DNA of 64,000 nt, taken from contig CM057452.1 of the NCBI GenBank assembly GCA_016271365.2, forward strand, positions 1,241,703,001 through 1,241,767,000, written 5' to 3'. The DNA is from Neoceratodus forsteri. Lineage: Eukaryota; Chordata; Ceratodontiformes; Ceratodontidae. Shown piece by piece: positions 12,197 through 21,744 of the stretch (position 1 is the stretch's first letter; each line of letters begins with the position of its first letter). The notes beneath the pieces are model-generated. The model was given only the letters and a program-made list of their open reading frames with translations. It made no database searches and had not been told where the DNA came from. A program made the translations under genes and the position numbers.

Positions 12197-12738
12197 CTCT
12201 GCACTGGAGGTCTGTAGATCACCCCAGTATGTATTTCTGTGCCATTTCCTGGTTCAAGGGTGACCCATATTGCTTCAGCCTCCCCCTGTCATCGCTGCAC
12301 CTCTGTAGCCTTTATACTGTACCTGATATATAGGGCCATCCCACCACCACCTTTCTTACCCTCCCTATCCCTCCTGAACTATGTATAACCCAGTACATCG
12401 ATGTCCCAGCCATGATTAGCACAGTACAACCATATCTCTGTTATTGCTGCTTTGTCAGGGTCTGCATCCACCAACAAGGCCTCCAGGTCTGGAACCTTAT
12501 TTCCCAAGCTACAGGAATTTGTTAACATGACCCTCCATGTTTCACAGTTAGCCCTCCCTCTGCCCTTGTTATTGCTCCCTTGCCTCTTCCCTCCACCCCA
12601 GTTCCCTTTGCTATGTGCTCTCCCCCCCCCGTGTCATTCCTTATACATGCTTTGTCTGACTGCCCTCTCTGCCCAGCTGTTCCTGTTTTCAGCTTATGTT
12701 CCTGCATGTTTCCATGGGGGGGTTCCTAAGCCTCCTGA

Positions 12739-13650
12739 CTATCCTAGCAACTCTCCTTGGCTATAGTTTAAATGCTCACTGCTGAAGCATTTAATCTTCT
12801 CACTAAGCACCAAGGTCCCCTTCTCGGACAGATGCAGGCCGTCCTCCCTACATAAGCTCGCATCTGCCCAAGTCAGGCACCAGTCCCCAATGAAACCAAA
12901 TCCCTCACTTCCACACCAATCCTTCAACCAAGAGTTGAAATCTTGGCTGTGGAGTGCCATAGCCGCCCCAGGGCCCTGGATAGGTAGCACTTCTGAGAAT
13001 GTGATGGAGCGTGCTGCCTGTTTCAGGTTTTCCCCCAGTTCCTGAAATCCTCATGGACTCTGGTTAACTCCTCCATTCTCCCCACCATATCATTGGTCCC
13101 TAGGTAGATAATGATATCTAGCTCCTCCCACCTAGTTATCACCCTAGCGAGCCTATGGATCCACTTCCCATTGCTCCATGCAGCACTTCCTGGGAGACAC
13201 TTCACCACCTTCTCCCCCTGTTAGGTGTCCCTAACTCCACTCCTCTGATTATAGAGTCCCCCACTAGGAGAAGTTTCCCCTTCCTCAGAGGTCCCCTGCC
13301 CCCCTTCCGTGGGGCTCCATCCTGGAGGACCCATCCATCCTCCTTGGTCCCAGCTGCAGTTGCCTGTGTGGGGCTTTCCCATTCCTCCAAAAAAGTGTAG
13401 GGGTTGCTAAGTGGGACCAGTTGGGGGATATGCACCTGCCCCCCCACCCCTTACTGTCCCCAAGCATATCATGGACCACTCACTCCTCTTCCTGGCAACC
13501 TTTGAGGTTCAGGTTGTGGACCCAGTGGTCTCCGGGTGCGGGTGGATGCTACCTGTAGCCTGGCCAACTGTGCTCGGAGACAGAAAACCTCCTCCCTCAG
13601 CCCAGAGAGGTGCCTACAGATAGGGCAGCATTACAGCCTCCAAAACGTTT
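12739..13650 (-). pseudogene. CR1 ORF1: SGNH/GDSL esterase
   Basis: In CR1-like LINEs, ORF1 can encode an esterase domain, a described feature of this group. Here the minus strand starts with a Cys-rich, leucine-rich segment (CPICRHLSGLREEV..., about 13640-13560) that could form a short coiled coil. The hydrolase follows: LLLVGDSIIRG with the nucleophile Ser (about 13262-13240), YLGTNDM (about 13105-13083) and DGLHLSEKG with the Asp/His pair (about 12843-12820). All three catalytic blocks are still readable, which is notable, but they lie in different frames (13447-13202, 13208-13023, 12990-12739), so the gene is broken by at least two frameshifts. Confidence 0.88.
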
Positions 13651-13739
13651 CCCTGAAAACTTGTTCTCCACAACCACTGCACCATTCCCATCATGTCTGT
13701 TTCCCTCCTCAATCTACTGTCTGGTTATGCAGACTATTT

Positions 13740-14075
13740 TTTATATCCCAGCTGTTTATTTTTTTATTTTTATTTTCCTTTTTTTTCTTTCTACTAATTC
13801 CTGTTGGGAAGCAGGATTTTGCAAGGGTCTATTGGACCTACCCCATAAATATAGGATGAGTCTTGGTGTGGGTGGGTTGCAGGGAGGGTGGGTGGGATAA
13901 CACCTCAGTCTGTTTTCAAAACAATCAGCCAATGAGTCGCCTGGCAGGGGTTCCTCTCTCCTCTCACCGCACTCTTCTAGGTTGGATGTAGGCTACTCCC
14001 ACTCCACCTGCCTGCTTCCCACTGGTTCTGCTTCTTTCCATACACTGTATTTAAAGCCCCCAGTTCATAAATTCA
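13740..14075. other. Possible CR1 5' region; no gene
   Basis: A T-rich run (13740-13795) is followed by GC-richer sequence and, on the minus strand, ggggctttaaatacagtg near 14045-14062, a TATA-like site. This could be a 5' UTR or promoter of the CR1 upstream of ORF1, but the element's 5' boundary is not visible, so this is only inference from position. Confidence 0.25.
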
Positions 14076-14985
14076 AAAATGACGACATTACCACAGCCCA
14101 GCTCTCCTGATTGGACAATGCTGTTCCTATATTGAGGGAGATATGCCTGCCTTCCTCGGACAAAAAAAGACAAAGGACTACAAATCCTTGTTTACCAGAA
14201 CCAGTTTCTGGATAAAAGCAAGTCACAAAACACAGCTCAGTATTACCCCTATTACTAGATTGCCTCAACAGTAAATCTTCTAGTGTATTTAATTATGCAG
14301 CCCTCGGTCAAAACCTGTATCAGAAATTCAGCCCCACAGATAAACCCTGTTTTCAGAACAATTTAGATAAATCCTGTGTTATACTGGAATAGCCCACCTC
14401 TGAAAGAAACACAGCCCCCTAGTCAAACTCCACATAAATAGCAATTCTGCACTCATTCCCTAACCTGGAAGAGAAATTACAGCCACCAATTCAGCCCTGT
14501 GTATGTACCCCCACAAATACAATGTTTAGCCTCAGTTAATCCTAAAGAAGATTGTGATCAGTTAACCAATGCCCCCTTTTTAACAAATACTATTCCCTTC
14601 TGCCTGCTCACCTCAGTGCCACACTGCACAGCATGCTGCTCAAACTCAAATCCTGTAAAAGTAGCTACAGCCCCCAGTCCCACCCGGTATATGAATTCAA
14701 CCCCAAACAACTACATTCACCAGGTAGTCCTGAGAAAGTTATCGATCTTCAAACAACTGTCTCCCTTATATCACTACCCTTGCTTTCAGGCTGCACATCC
14801 CAGTGCCACTCCCATTCAGCCAGCCATCAGAGATCAACACCTTCTTCCTCTTCGACCACTCCTACAGCCTCAAGTTCCCCTCTTAGCATCTTCCACCTCT
14901 CACCGTGTTGTACCATGGAGCCCTCTCAGTGGTTCAGTCTCCTGTATACCTCAGTGACGTCTCCTGCACCAGTGCAACTAGAGGT
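14076..14985. other. No recognised gene
   Basis: Open frames at 14499-14957 and 14633-15055 are Pro/Ser/Thr-rich, overlap each other in different frames and show no domain. They precede the L1-like segment and could include its decayed 5' part, which I cannot show. Confidence 0.35.
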
Positions 14986-16620
14986 TTTTTTCAACAAGGC
15001 CCTGATCCAGAGAATAGATAAAGAGAACCATATGCTGCTAGAAAAAACTATTTAATGGAATTATATAAAATAAGTCTTCTCTCATTTAAAAGGGTGGAAG
15101 TCTCCAGTGCCAGACAGCTTCCCCTATAGATTTCTTTAAAATATTTAAAAATGAGCTGCAGGTCCCCTTGCAGGATATGACTGTTGGGTGTATGACTGAT
15201 GGTATCATGCCCCCCTCCATGTGGTCGGCCACCATTATCACACTCTCTTAATCAGGCAAGAATCCTCAGTTTGTGTCTCTACAGATTGATCTCCCCCCTT
15301 ACAGCTGACTATAAGATTGTTGAAACAGTGACAGAAAATAGGCTGGAGAAGGTCTTGCCCAAAATAATTTATCAGGATTAAACAGGCTTTATTAAAGAAA
15401 TCCAAAGAAAATTAAATGCCAGGCATAATATATACACTGTTTGGAATTCGGCAGGAAGATTGGGTGGGGAGCTAGCTGCTGCACTTGCCATGAATGCTGA
15501 AAAGGTGTTTGACTATATGGAGTGACAGTACACATTTGCTGCATTTCATAAATTTGGTTTGGGGGAAAATATGATTAAATGGATTCAGACAGTGTACAAT
15601 CAGCCCACTGCCCAAATCCTTTTTAATTGGAACTTAACAAAACCATTTCTGCTATCCAGGGACACTAGACAAGGGTATCCATTGTCCCCACTATTGAGGA
15701 CAGTATGCTGGTGTACCTTCAATATCCTGAGCAGTGAATTTGTGTATCATACTGGCTTCTCAAGAAATATGGAGAAATTTCAAGCCATATACTGTAATTC
15801 ATTGGGCAAAAACTGAGGTGATGGCTCTGGGAAAGGAAGACACCAACTGCCTTGGTAATAACCAGTTAAATATGACATTAGTTATGTCCCTAAAATATCT
15901 GGTGATAAACACATCAAAAATGTTACCCCAATTATACAAAAAAAAAGAAAATTACCTTCCATTGTTGCCCATCATTAAGAAGGATTGCGAGCACCGAAAG
16001 GGTCTGCCTATTAGCCTCATAGGATAAGTCAACACAGTTAAAATGGGTATATTGCCAAAATGCCTGTACTTTTAACTAAACCTCTCCATTAGGCTTCCAG
16101 AAGTATTTTTTTAAAACAGTTTGATGGTAAGACAGCCCATATAAAAAGTTCCATCTTACAACTACCCCTAAAAGAAGGTAGAGTGGCACTGCCGCACTTC
16201 AAATATTACTATTGGGCAGAATGGTTAGTGTTTCTACAAGGTGCTAATTTAAACAGCAGTCAAGCCTGGCACCTTATAGAGGCAGAACATACTCCCGGAA
16301 GCCAACCACAAGAACATCTTGCTACATGCCTGACCCAACCTTTCCCCTAAGAACTGGTGTAAAAACCCATTTATACATCAGCTTATGCAAATTTGGATTG
16401 GAGCCCATAGAGTTATTGGGCACCTTAAATTGTGGTCCCCCAATGCAGCACTGTACATGGGGTTCAAAAGGACTCTTGAGTGTATAACATCTGTCTTCAC
16501 CAAATGCGGCTTCACTGGAATAAGGCTGGCATTACCTCTGTGGGGGATCTTTACTATAGGCTATCTAAATCTTTTTCTGACCTTAGAAACTCATATGGTG
16601 TACAACTAGGTGACTTCTTT
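14985..16620 (+). pseudogene. L1/Tx1-clade LINE ORF2 remnant
   Basis: Conserved RT blocks of the L1/Tx1 group appear in order across many stops and shifts: KSPVPDSFPYRF (about 15092), LTADYKIVETVTENRLEKVL (about 15300-15360), TGFIKE (about 15383), AMNAEKVFDYME (about 15490), LGENMIKWIQTVYNQPTAQI (about 15560-15620), LSRDTRQGYPLSPLL (about 15650-15695), then the C-terminal LPISLIG and NTVKMGILPKCLYF-type segment (about 16005-16070). The catalytic FADD-type site is not readable where expected. The endonuclease is missing. No 3' poly-A tail was identified, so the 3' limit is approximate. Confidence 0.75.
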
Positions 16621-17453
16621 ATTTATTTGAGAGTTAGCTGACACCTCCCCACAAATGTACCTACTATGTCTTCAATTGCAGAAATTATATGAAGGCTTCA
16701 GCCTTGCACTACACTACTTTCGGTCCTCAATAAACTATTTCTGGGCTCCACTCTCACTAAAGAAGTGAAGGCAATGATGGATTGAAGTGCAGATCTATAC
16801 ATAGATGTTAAGCCTCACACATGGCAGAGAACGATAACGCATGTGCAAAATTGCTGAAGATCAAACAAATTGCACAGATTGCAATTACATTTTTTATACA
16901 GAATTTGCTTAACACCTAAATTGTCCTCTGGCCATCCCTTCTGAAATGATTAAATGTCCAGACAGGTTTTGGGTGCACGAAAGGCAATTTGATTTATTCA
17001 CACCACTTAATATATATTACAGTAACTTAATCATATTTCATCAACATAACAGTTTGTTTAATTTACTGTCCACAAACTTTCCCAATTCAATCTTGCAGTG
17101 AAATTCCACATCCGGTCCAGTTCTTCATCTTTTCCTTTCTTTCCTTCTCGGGGGTCCAGATGTGTCATCTGTCCCCCATCCCACCACCATCAACCAATGC
17201 TCCCTACACTTTTACTTAGGCTAGGTCCAGATGCCACTGACCTGACCCCAAGCCCTTCTATAACCCCCATCCCCTTCTAATCACATCCAGATGCACTTCC
17301 CCAGGCCCATGTAACCTACCCCCAACTGCCCCTCCTTTAGCCCTTTATGCCCTTCCCCCTTCCACTGAATCCCTTTCCACTGGTCCCCATCTCCACCTTG
17401 CATTGGTTGGTGGGGCTTCTACCCCTTGCGGGGTAATTTAACTGCTCCCCAGC
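16621..17453. other. No gene; possible 3' repeat region of the Ngaro element
   Basis: C-rich sequence at 17098-17400 repeats short pieces such as gtccagatg (about 17155, 17225) and catccagatgc (about 17284). In Ngaro-type elements the 3' end carries split direct repeats, and this segment lies just downstream, in minus-strand sense, of the last domain. I could not match it to a partner at the other end. Confidence 0.3.
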
Positions 17454-18052
17454 CTAGCTGCCCCCAGCTGCCAGAATGGTAACAATAAGCAAGTTATACC
17501 CACATCCGAAAGATGAACCCCATCCCTCAAACAAATTTGGTTTATCAAAAGTCATCCCTTTATGTGAGATGTAGCTACCTCCTAGCTCCCTCATAAAATC
17601 AGCCATCCTCCTGTTTAGTCTGTTGTGGGCCCTCTCGATCACCTCAATGTTTAGTGCATGTTGTCACACCTGCCGGGATATAATTTCTAACCACACTACC
17701 TCACCCCCTGGCCACCATTTTTTTATGGTCCGTAAACTGGCCTTAACTGTTTACAACAAAGCTCCCCATGGTGTCATTCCCAGGTCATTACCCCAATGTG
17801 GATAATTATGATTTCCGGTTTATCCCAAGCAAGTCTGAGTTCTTCCACCAAAGGAAGCAACTGGGCCCAATACATGCCCCGGACCCCTTTCCAGCGGACC
17901 AAATGGCTTCTGGGTCCTTTCATGTATTCCATGCCCCCTTGACCAGTTGCTGTGTGTCTCTCAGCCCAGTATATGTAGGAATGCCCCCAAATCAACATGG
18001 TCCTTCTCCTGCTTGCACCTGCTAATACAAGGGAACACAAGAATACAGTCAA
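17454..18052 (-). pseudogene. Ngaro SGNH hydrolase-like ORF
   Basis: The first frame (18052-17774) shows LIWGHSYIYWAERH, where GHS corresponds to the GxS nucleophile block of the hydrolase found in Ngaro elements (about 17996-17966), then RWKGVRGMYWAQLLPLVEEL and IIIIHIGVMTW (about 17803-17779), where the usual GxND block is degraded. A second frame (17642-17454) continues with AHNRLNRRMADFMRELGGSYISHKG. The expected DGxHL block is not readable at the C-terminus. The role of this hydrolase in the element is unknown. At least one frameshift separates the halves; catalysis is not expected. Confidence 0.75.
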
Positions 18053-18099
18053 TTTGGGGTCTGATGTAATGCTTTTAACAGGTGGATCACCATCTGCCT

Positions 18100-18931
18100 A
18101 GCTGTTTGATTTCCTCTGCAGACCCCCCTCCCACTGGTCCAAAGTAGAGGCCACCCCAATCCTGAATGAATGAGTGGCGAATTATGCTGGGTCATACCAT
18201 TTAAATTCCTATGCCTTTTTCAGTACTCCTCCCACCTGGTAACAAGTTACCCACCTGCTGTTGTCATGTTGAAACCAAGGACCCGTGCCTGTGGGGCGGA
18301 TGGCCCGGTAGTTCTCCATAGCTCTTATCACACACGCCTTGTCCCCTCCTGTTCGTTTAATCTGTACTTGAGTCCCATGTCCCATGTGGTTGGTTTTTGA
18401 ATGCCACAACCAAATGCATAGCCCTTCCCCCATGAACTGTATGTTACCTAGCTGCAGACCTCCCTCAATCTCTCCTTTTTTCTTGGGAACCACCTCACCC
18501 ACCTGGAAGGCCCCTTTGTACATTAGCGTGAAAACCATCCGTAAAAGGCGGACTTTGTTAGCTGGATTGAAAATGATGCCCAAAGCCCCTAGAACTGCAG
18601 CTAAGATGTCCAGTGTAATGGGTCTATGGGAGTCTGTATGTAGGGCCTGTCCCTTTTGCCACCCTAAAAGCATAGGTCTTACCCTCTTACTGGTGTTTGG
18701 CTCAGGCCATCCCCTGGTACTACAGACCAAACCTATACTAGCTATCTGTACTGCCATGGTCGAATGCACCTCCCCCTTCTCACACCTATCCACCATGAAC
18801 CTTATTACCTTCTCCTTGGTGATGGGCAGACTTACCATCATGCTCTGCTGCGACCAAAACCCTTGGAAGGCTTCCGATGTACCTTCATAGGGCTTCAGAG
18901 TGTTGGACGACCATGAGTTCTGGTACAACAT
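18100..18931 (-). pseudogene. Ngaro tyrosine recombinase (integration enzyme)
   Basis: This frame (18931-18209) plus a short continuation past a stop carries a YR domain. The first catalytic Arg block reads MYKGAFQVGEV, with Gln where Arg is expected. The second block, HSFRIG (about 18193-18176), is intact and lies beyond an in-frame stop. The C-terminal segment that should hold the nucleophile Tyr reads ADGDPPVKSITSDP, with no Tyr. The N-terminal half (SLPITKEKVIRFMVDRCEKG) resembles the core-binding segment. Lost Arg, lost Tyr and a stop mean an inactive recombinase. It overlaps the RNase H region by a few codons in another frame. Confidence 0.8.
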
Positions 18932-19330
18932 ATGGTCTTATGCCACCCAGTTTCCCACAGCTTTCTTGGCACCAGTGTTCTTACCACTTCCGCCTGAGGG
19001 GCCAGCCTCCTGAACCTGTCCAACTGCAAATGTGAAAGGCTGTCAGCAATTTCATTCTGTACCCCTTCCACATGCCTAACTCTAAATGTGAGGTTCAAGT
19101 GTAGCCCCAGCAGCACTAGCTGCCTCATTACCTGAGTTACCATTTCCGTGGAACTGTTCCATCTCTTAATAACAACCACTATGCCCTTATTGTCACACCA
19201 AAACAAAACCCTCTTGTTCTGCAACTCCCCGCCCCACACCACTAGAGCTACCCAAATGGGGTAGATCTCCAACAAGGTGATATCCTTTACCCAGCCTCTG
19301 GCCTGCCAGCTGCCTGGCCAAGCCTAGGAA
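18895..19330 (-). pseudogene. Ngaro RNase H domain
   Basis: The frame 19275-18895 shows VLFWCDNKGIVVVI with a catalytic Asp, and later RVRHVEGVQNEIADSLSHLQ with the second conserved Asp, both typical of the RNase H that follows the RT in DIRS/Ngaro elements. It degrades the RNA strand during reverse transcription. A break separates it from the RT upstream and from the recombinase frame downstream. Confidence 0.8.
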
Positions 19331-19504
19331 ATCCATCTGCTCCTGTAATATGCTCCCATGCCCAAAGCTCCCAATGCATCTGTATATAATTGGAGGGTGT
19401 CACTGTTCACCCATTCCTCCTGCCAAAAAGTAACCCCATTGTAATCTGCTAAAAAGGTGTCCCATACCGTGCAGGTCTTCCCCTAACCCTTCAGTAATGT
19501 CCAC

Positions 19505-20474
19505 TCAGTGATGCAGCCTCCTAGCCTTTCCAGCGGCATGCCCCAGCCACCGTGTAAAAACCCTGCCTGGACCGATTGCCTTACAGGTAAAATTCAGATG
19601 CCTAGTAATTATTGTACTAAGACCAAAAGCACCCTTCTTCTGCCTAACACCTGTCCTAGTAGCTCCTTTAGCCACAGCATTTTGCCCTGGGGCAACCAGA
19701 AACATTCTCCCACTGTGTCTATTTCAATCCCCAAAAATTCCAACACCTTTGCCGGCCCTTCTGTCTTTTCTCCCGTTAAAGGAATTTTGATTGTCTCACA
19801 CATAAGGCAGAAATCCTGCAACATCCCCTGCACCTCCCTCTTAGTTTCCTCAGTCAATAAGAAATCATCAAGGTGGTGTACCACCCTTCTGTGGCCATAC
19901 CTATGCCCAAACACCCACTGTACCCATGTACTAAAAGCCTCAAACATGGAGCACTGAGCACCTCATCAGCATGACCTTATCAAAATAAATCCCCCCCATC
20001 GAACTGGAACCCCAGCAAATTCCAGTCCTCGGGACATACCAGCAGCAGCCTAAAGGTGGACTTGATGTCCATTTTGGCTAACCAGGCCCATTGCAGTGCT
20101 TTAATTAGTAGCACCGCTTAATCCAATGATGCACAGGATACAGCGTTGTGTTCCTCAGCTATGCCATCATTCACAGAGGAACCCTCAGGATAAAACAAAT
20201 GATGAATCAGGTGGAAGTTACCCGGCTGTTTCTTGGGGACTATTTCAAATGGAGAGATGTGGAACTGACCATATGGTGGGCTTGTGAAAGGCCTCTCGAC
20301 CCTACCTGCATTTTTCTCCCGAAGGATTTTCTTGCAAACTATGTTCTCCCTCCCTTTGACCAAAGCCACTTTCTTCACTGTTGCCTTTCTCCTAATCACT
20401 TGAAAAGCTAATGCAAAACTCATTGTAAAACCCTCCCTCAGTATCGACCACTGCTTCTGATTTGGGTATCCCAC
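19505..20474 (-). pseudogene. Ngaro reverse transcriptase
   Basis: Blocks in minus-strand order: NFHLIHHLFYPEGSSVNDGI (about 20225-20165), typical of DIRS/Ngaro RT; LAKMDIKSTFRLLLVCPEDW (about 20080-20020), the palm block with catalytic Asp; FEAFSTWVQW; VVHHLDDFLL (about 19880-19850), the LDD catalytic pair; and KVLEFLGIEIDT (about 19745-19710). The frame changes between 20118 and 19947. The N-terminal part at 20474-20300 includes SPFEIVPKKQPGN. The catalytic Asp residues are retained, but the frame is broken. Confidence 0.85.
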
Positions 20475-20927
20475 TGTCTAGGCTTCCACCATCTCAGCCC
20501 TGATGGGAGTTCTAGCCAATGGGAAACCCCATCTCAGGCCCCCCATCTCAATTCCACTCATAACTGGAATTGTACATGCCTCTGTTCCCAAACCCCCGCC
20601 CCTACCTCCAATTCCACTACTGTTCCCTCTCACCCCTTGTGCTCCTCAAAAGGGCTGTTCTTGTTCACTTGTTCCCCCAGAGCACTCATTGTTCCCCCTG
20701 CATTTCATTACTGCATGCTGCCCTCCAAACACATTTTGAGCAAATGTGCTTAAATTTGCAATTGGTCCAAATGCATGCAGCTCTGTTGTACACCCAGCAA
20801 GATTTGCCCCCCCGTGCCACCACCTTCTTGGTCCCCTCTGTCACCCCTCCTACTGGCTGGATAATGTTCTGACCCATAACTCGGAGTGCATACAGTCCAC
20901 CTGTTGGTCATCCCTTGCAGGCATCTG

Positions 20928-21744
20928 CTACTGGAAAGTCTCATCATATTCCAACCATTCATAACTCTTCTGGACCTGAGAAGCATCCCTAATTATGGCT
21001 GTGTAGATCAGCAGGGGAATGGCCAACTCCAGCTGTTTTTCTAGCAAAATGGCACTATATATCAAAAATCCCACCTGCCATGTGTCTAAATTCTTTCCCT
21101 TGTAATTGGTTTCTTCCTTTTTATGGCCCACCAGTGCCAATGCCAGTGCCATTTCAGATTTTCCTACAATCTTCTTTTGTTCATATTTCTTAGCTGTCTT
21201 TTTGTTTAATAGGCCAAATATGTCCACATATTCTCCCTTCCAGATTTTGTCCTCGATGGAGGCCGATACATGGTCCCCCAAAGAGAAACCTGGTGGAGCT
21301 TCATAAAGCTTCCTTCCCCCGCCTGTGCCTACCCCCACCCCCCTTGCCCCCTTTTTCCTTCTTAAACTCCTCCAAGATTTTTTCCATCATGTCCAAACCT
21401 TTGTCTCCCATCTCTGTCAATAGACCTGTCATATAATCTTTAAGACTGTCTTCTCCTGACGGCTCACTCGCACCCTTAACCATTCCTGTGTCCGGATCCA
21501 AAGGTTCTGGTGTGGGTTCGAGAAGAGAGGCTAGTTCTGGGTCTGGGGCTGGCCCCCTTAGCCATTTTCCTCCTGCTCCCTCTGCCCTAGGTCCTGCTGG
21601 CTGCTTCCTCTTTCTTTCTGCCACCTCCTCCTCTTCCCTCTTCTGGGCCCTCTCGATGAGCTCTGTCATCTTACCCATTAGTGCTGCTGCTTCCGAGCAT
21701 AGATGAGAACTGGAAACTGCAGTGGGCTGCTTCTTGGGTGTCAT
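20928..21744 (-). pseudogene. Ngaro gag-like ORF
   Basis: Two frames, 21744-21301 and 21338-20928, overlap by about 38 bp, consistent with one ORF broken by a frameshift. The N-terminal half is highly charged (MTELIERAQKREEEEVAERKR..., then a Lys/Gly-rich stretch). The C-terminal half has a helical-looking segment with YVDIFGLLNKK and ALALVGHKKEETNYKG. The position upstream of the RT on the same strand fits gag of a DIRS/Ngaro element. I chose the ATG at 21744 because the charged segment begins there. No zinc knuckle is visible in these frames. Confidence 0.65.

Larger units (their letters stand above)
4885..12540 (-). pseudogene. CR1 ORF2 (endonuclease + reverse transcriptase), interrupted
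   Basis: This is the replication polyprotein of the CR1-type LINE: an AP-like endonuclease nicks target DNA and the reverse transcriptase primes there. Pieces in minus-strand order: endonuclease start with PDLEALL and AAITEIW (about 12510-12430) and GVIYRPP (about 12215); a break caused by an L2; then LLLGDFNMPD (about 9750), ILDLVWTNGK (about 9600); a linker; a break caused by the second L2; then RT with YFCSVFT, PDGIHPRIL, NYRPVSL (6567-6112), VYLDFNKAF (about 5965), GVPQGSVLGP (about 5780). The active-site FADD position reads LLANDTK (about 5690), so a catalytic Asp is replaced by Asn. The C-terminal EAV-type and YNLPPE-type segments follow to 4885. Several frameshifts and stops are present. 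Not functional. Confidence 0.9.
4546..13900 (-). mobile_element. CR1-type LINE, near complete, split by three insertions
   Basis: Read on the minus strand, this holds an ORF1 with an SGNH esterase (13650-12739), an ORF2 endonuclease and reverse transcriptase (12540-4885), and a 3' tail ending in tctatgtttctatg (4546-4565). Three later insertions split it: a CORE-SINE at 4579-4812, an L2 on the same strand at 6667-9165, and an L2 on the opposite strand at 9838-12196. Joining the flanks restores the protein order on both sides of each insertion, so the CR1 is the older element. The 5' limit is uncertain; a GC-rich segment and then a TTTAAA-type site near 14050 may belong to its 5' region. Without insertions the element would be about 4.2-4.5 kb, usual for a full-length CR1. 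Confidence 0.85.

Noticed and set aside
12739..13447. Host PAF-acetylhydrolase-like gene
   Set aside because: Position and strand upstream of CR1 ORF2 and the CR1-like N-terminal segment show it is the LINE's own ORF1.
17040..17450. Split direct repeats of the Ngaro element
   Set aside because: Short matching pieces were seen, but no repeat long enough to pair the two ends; left unassigned.
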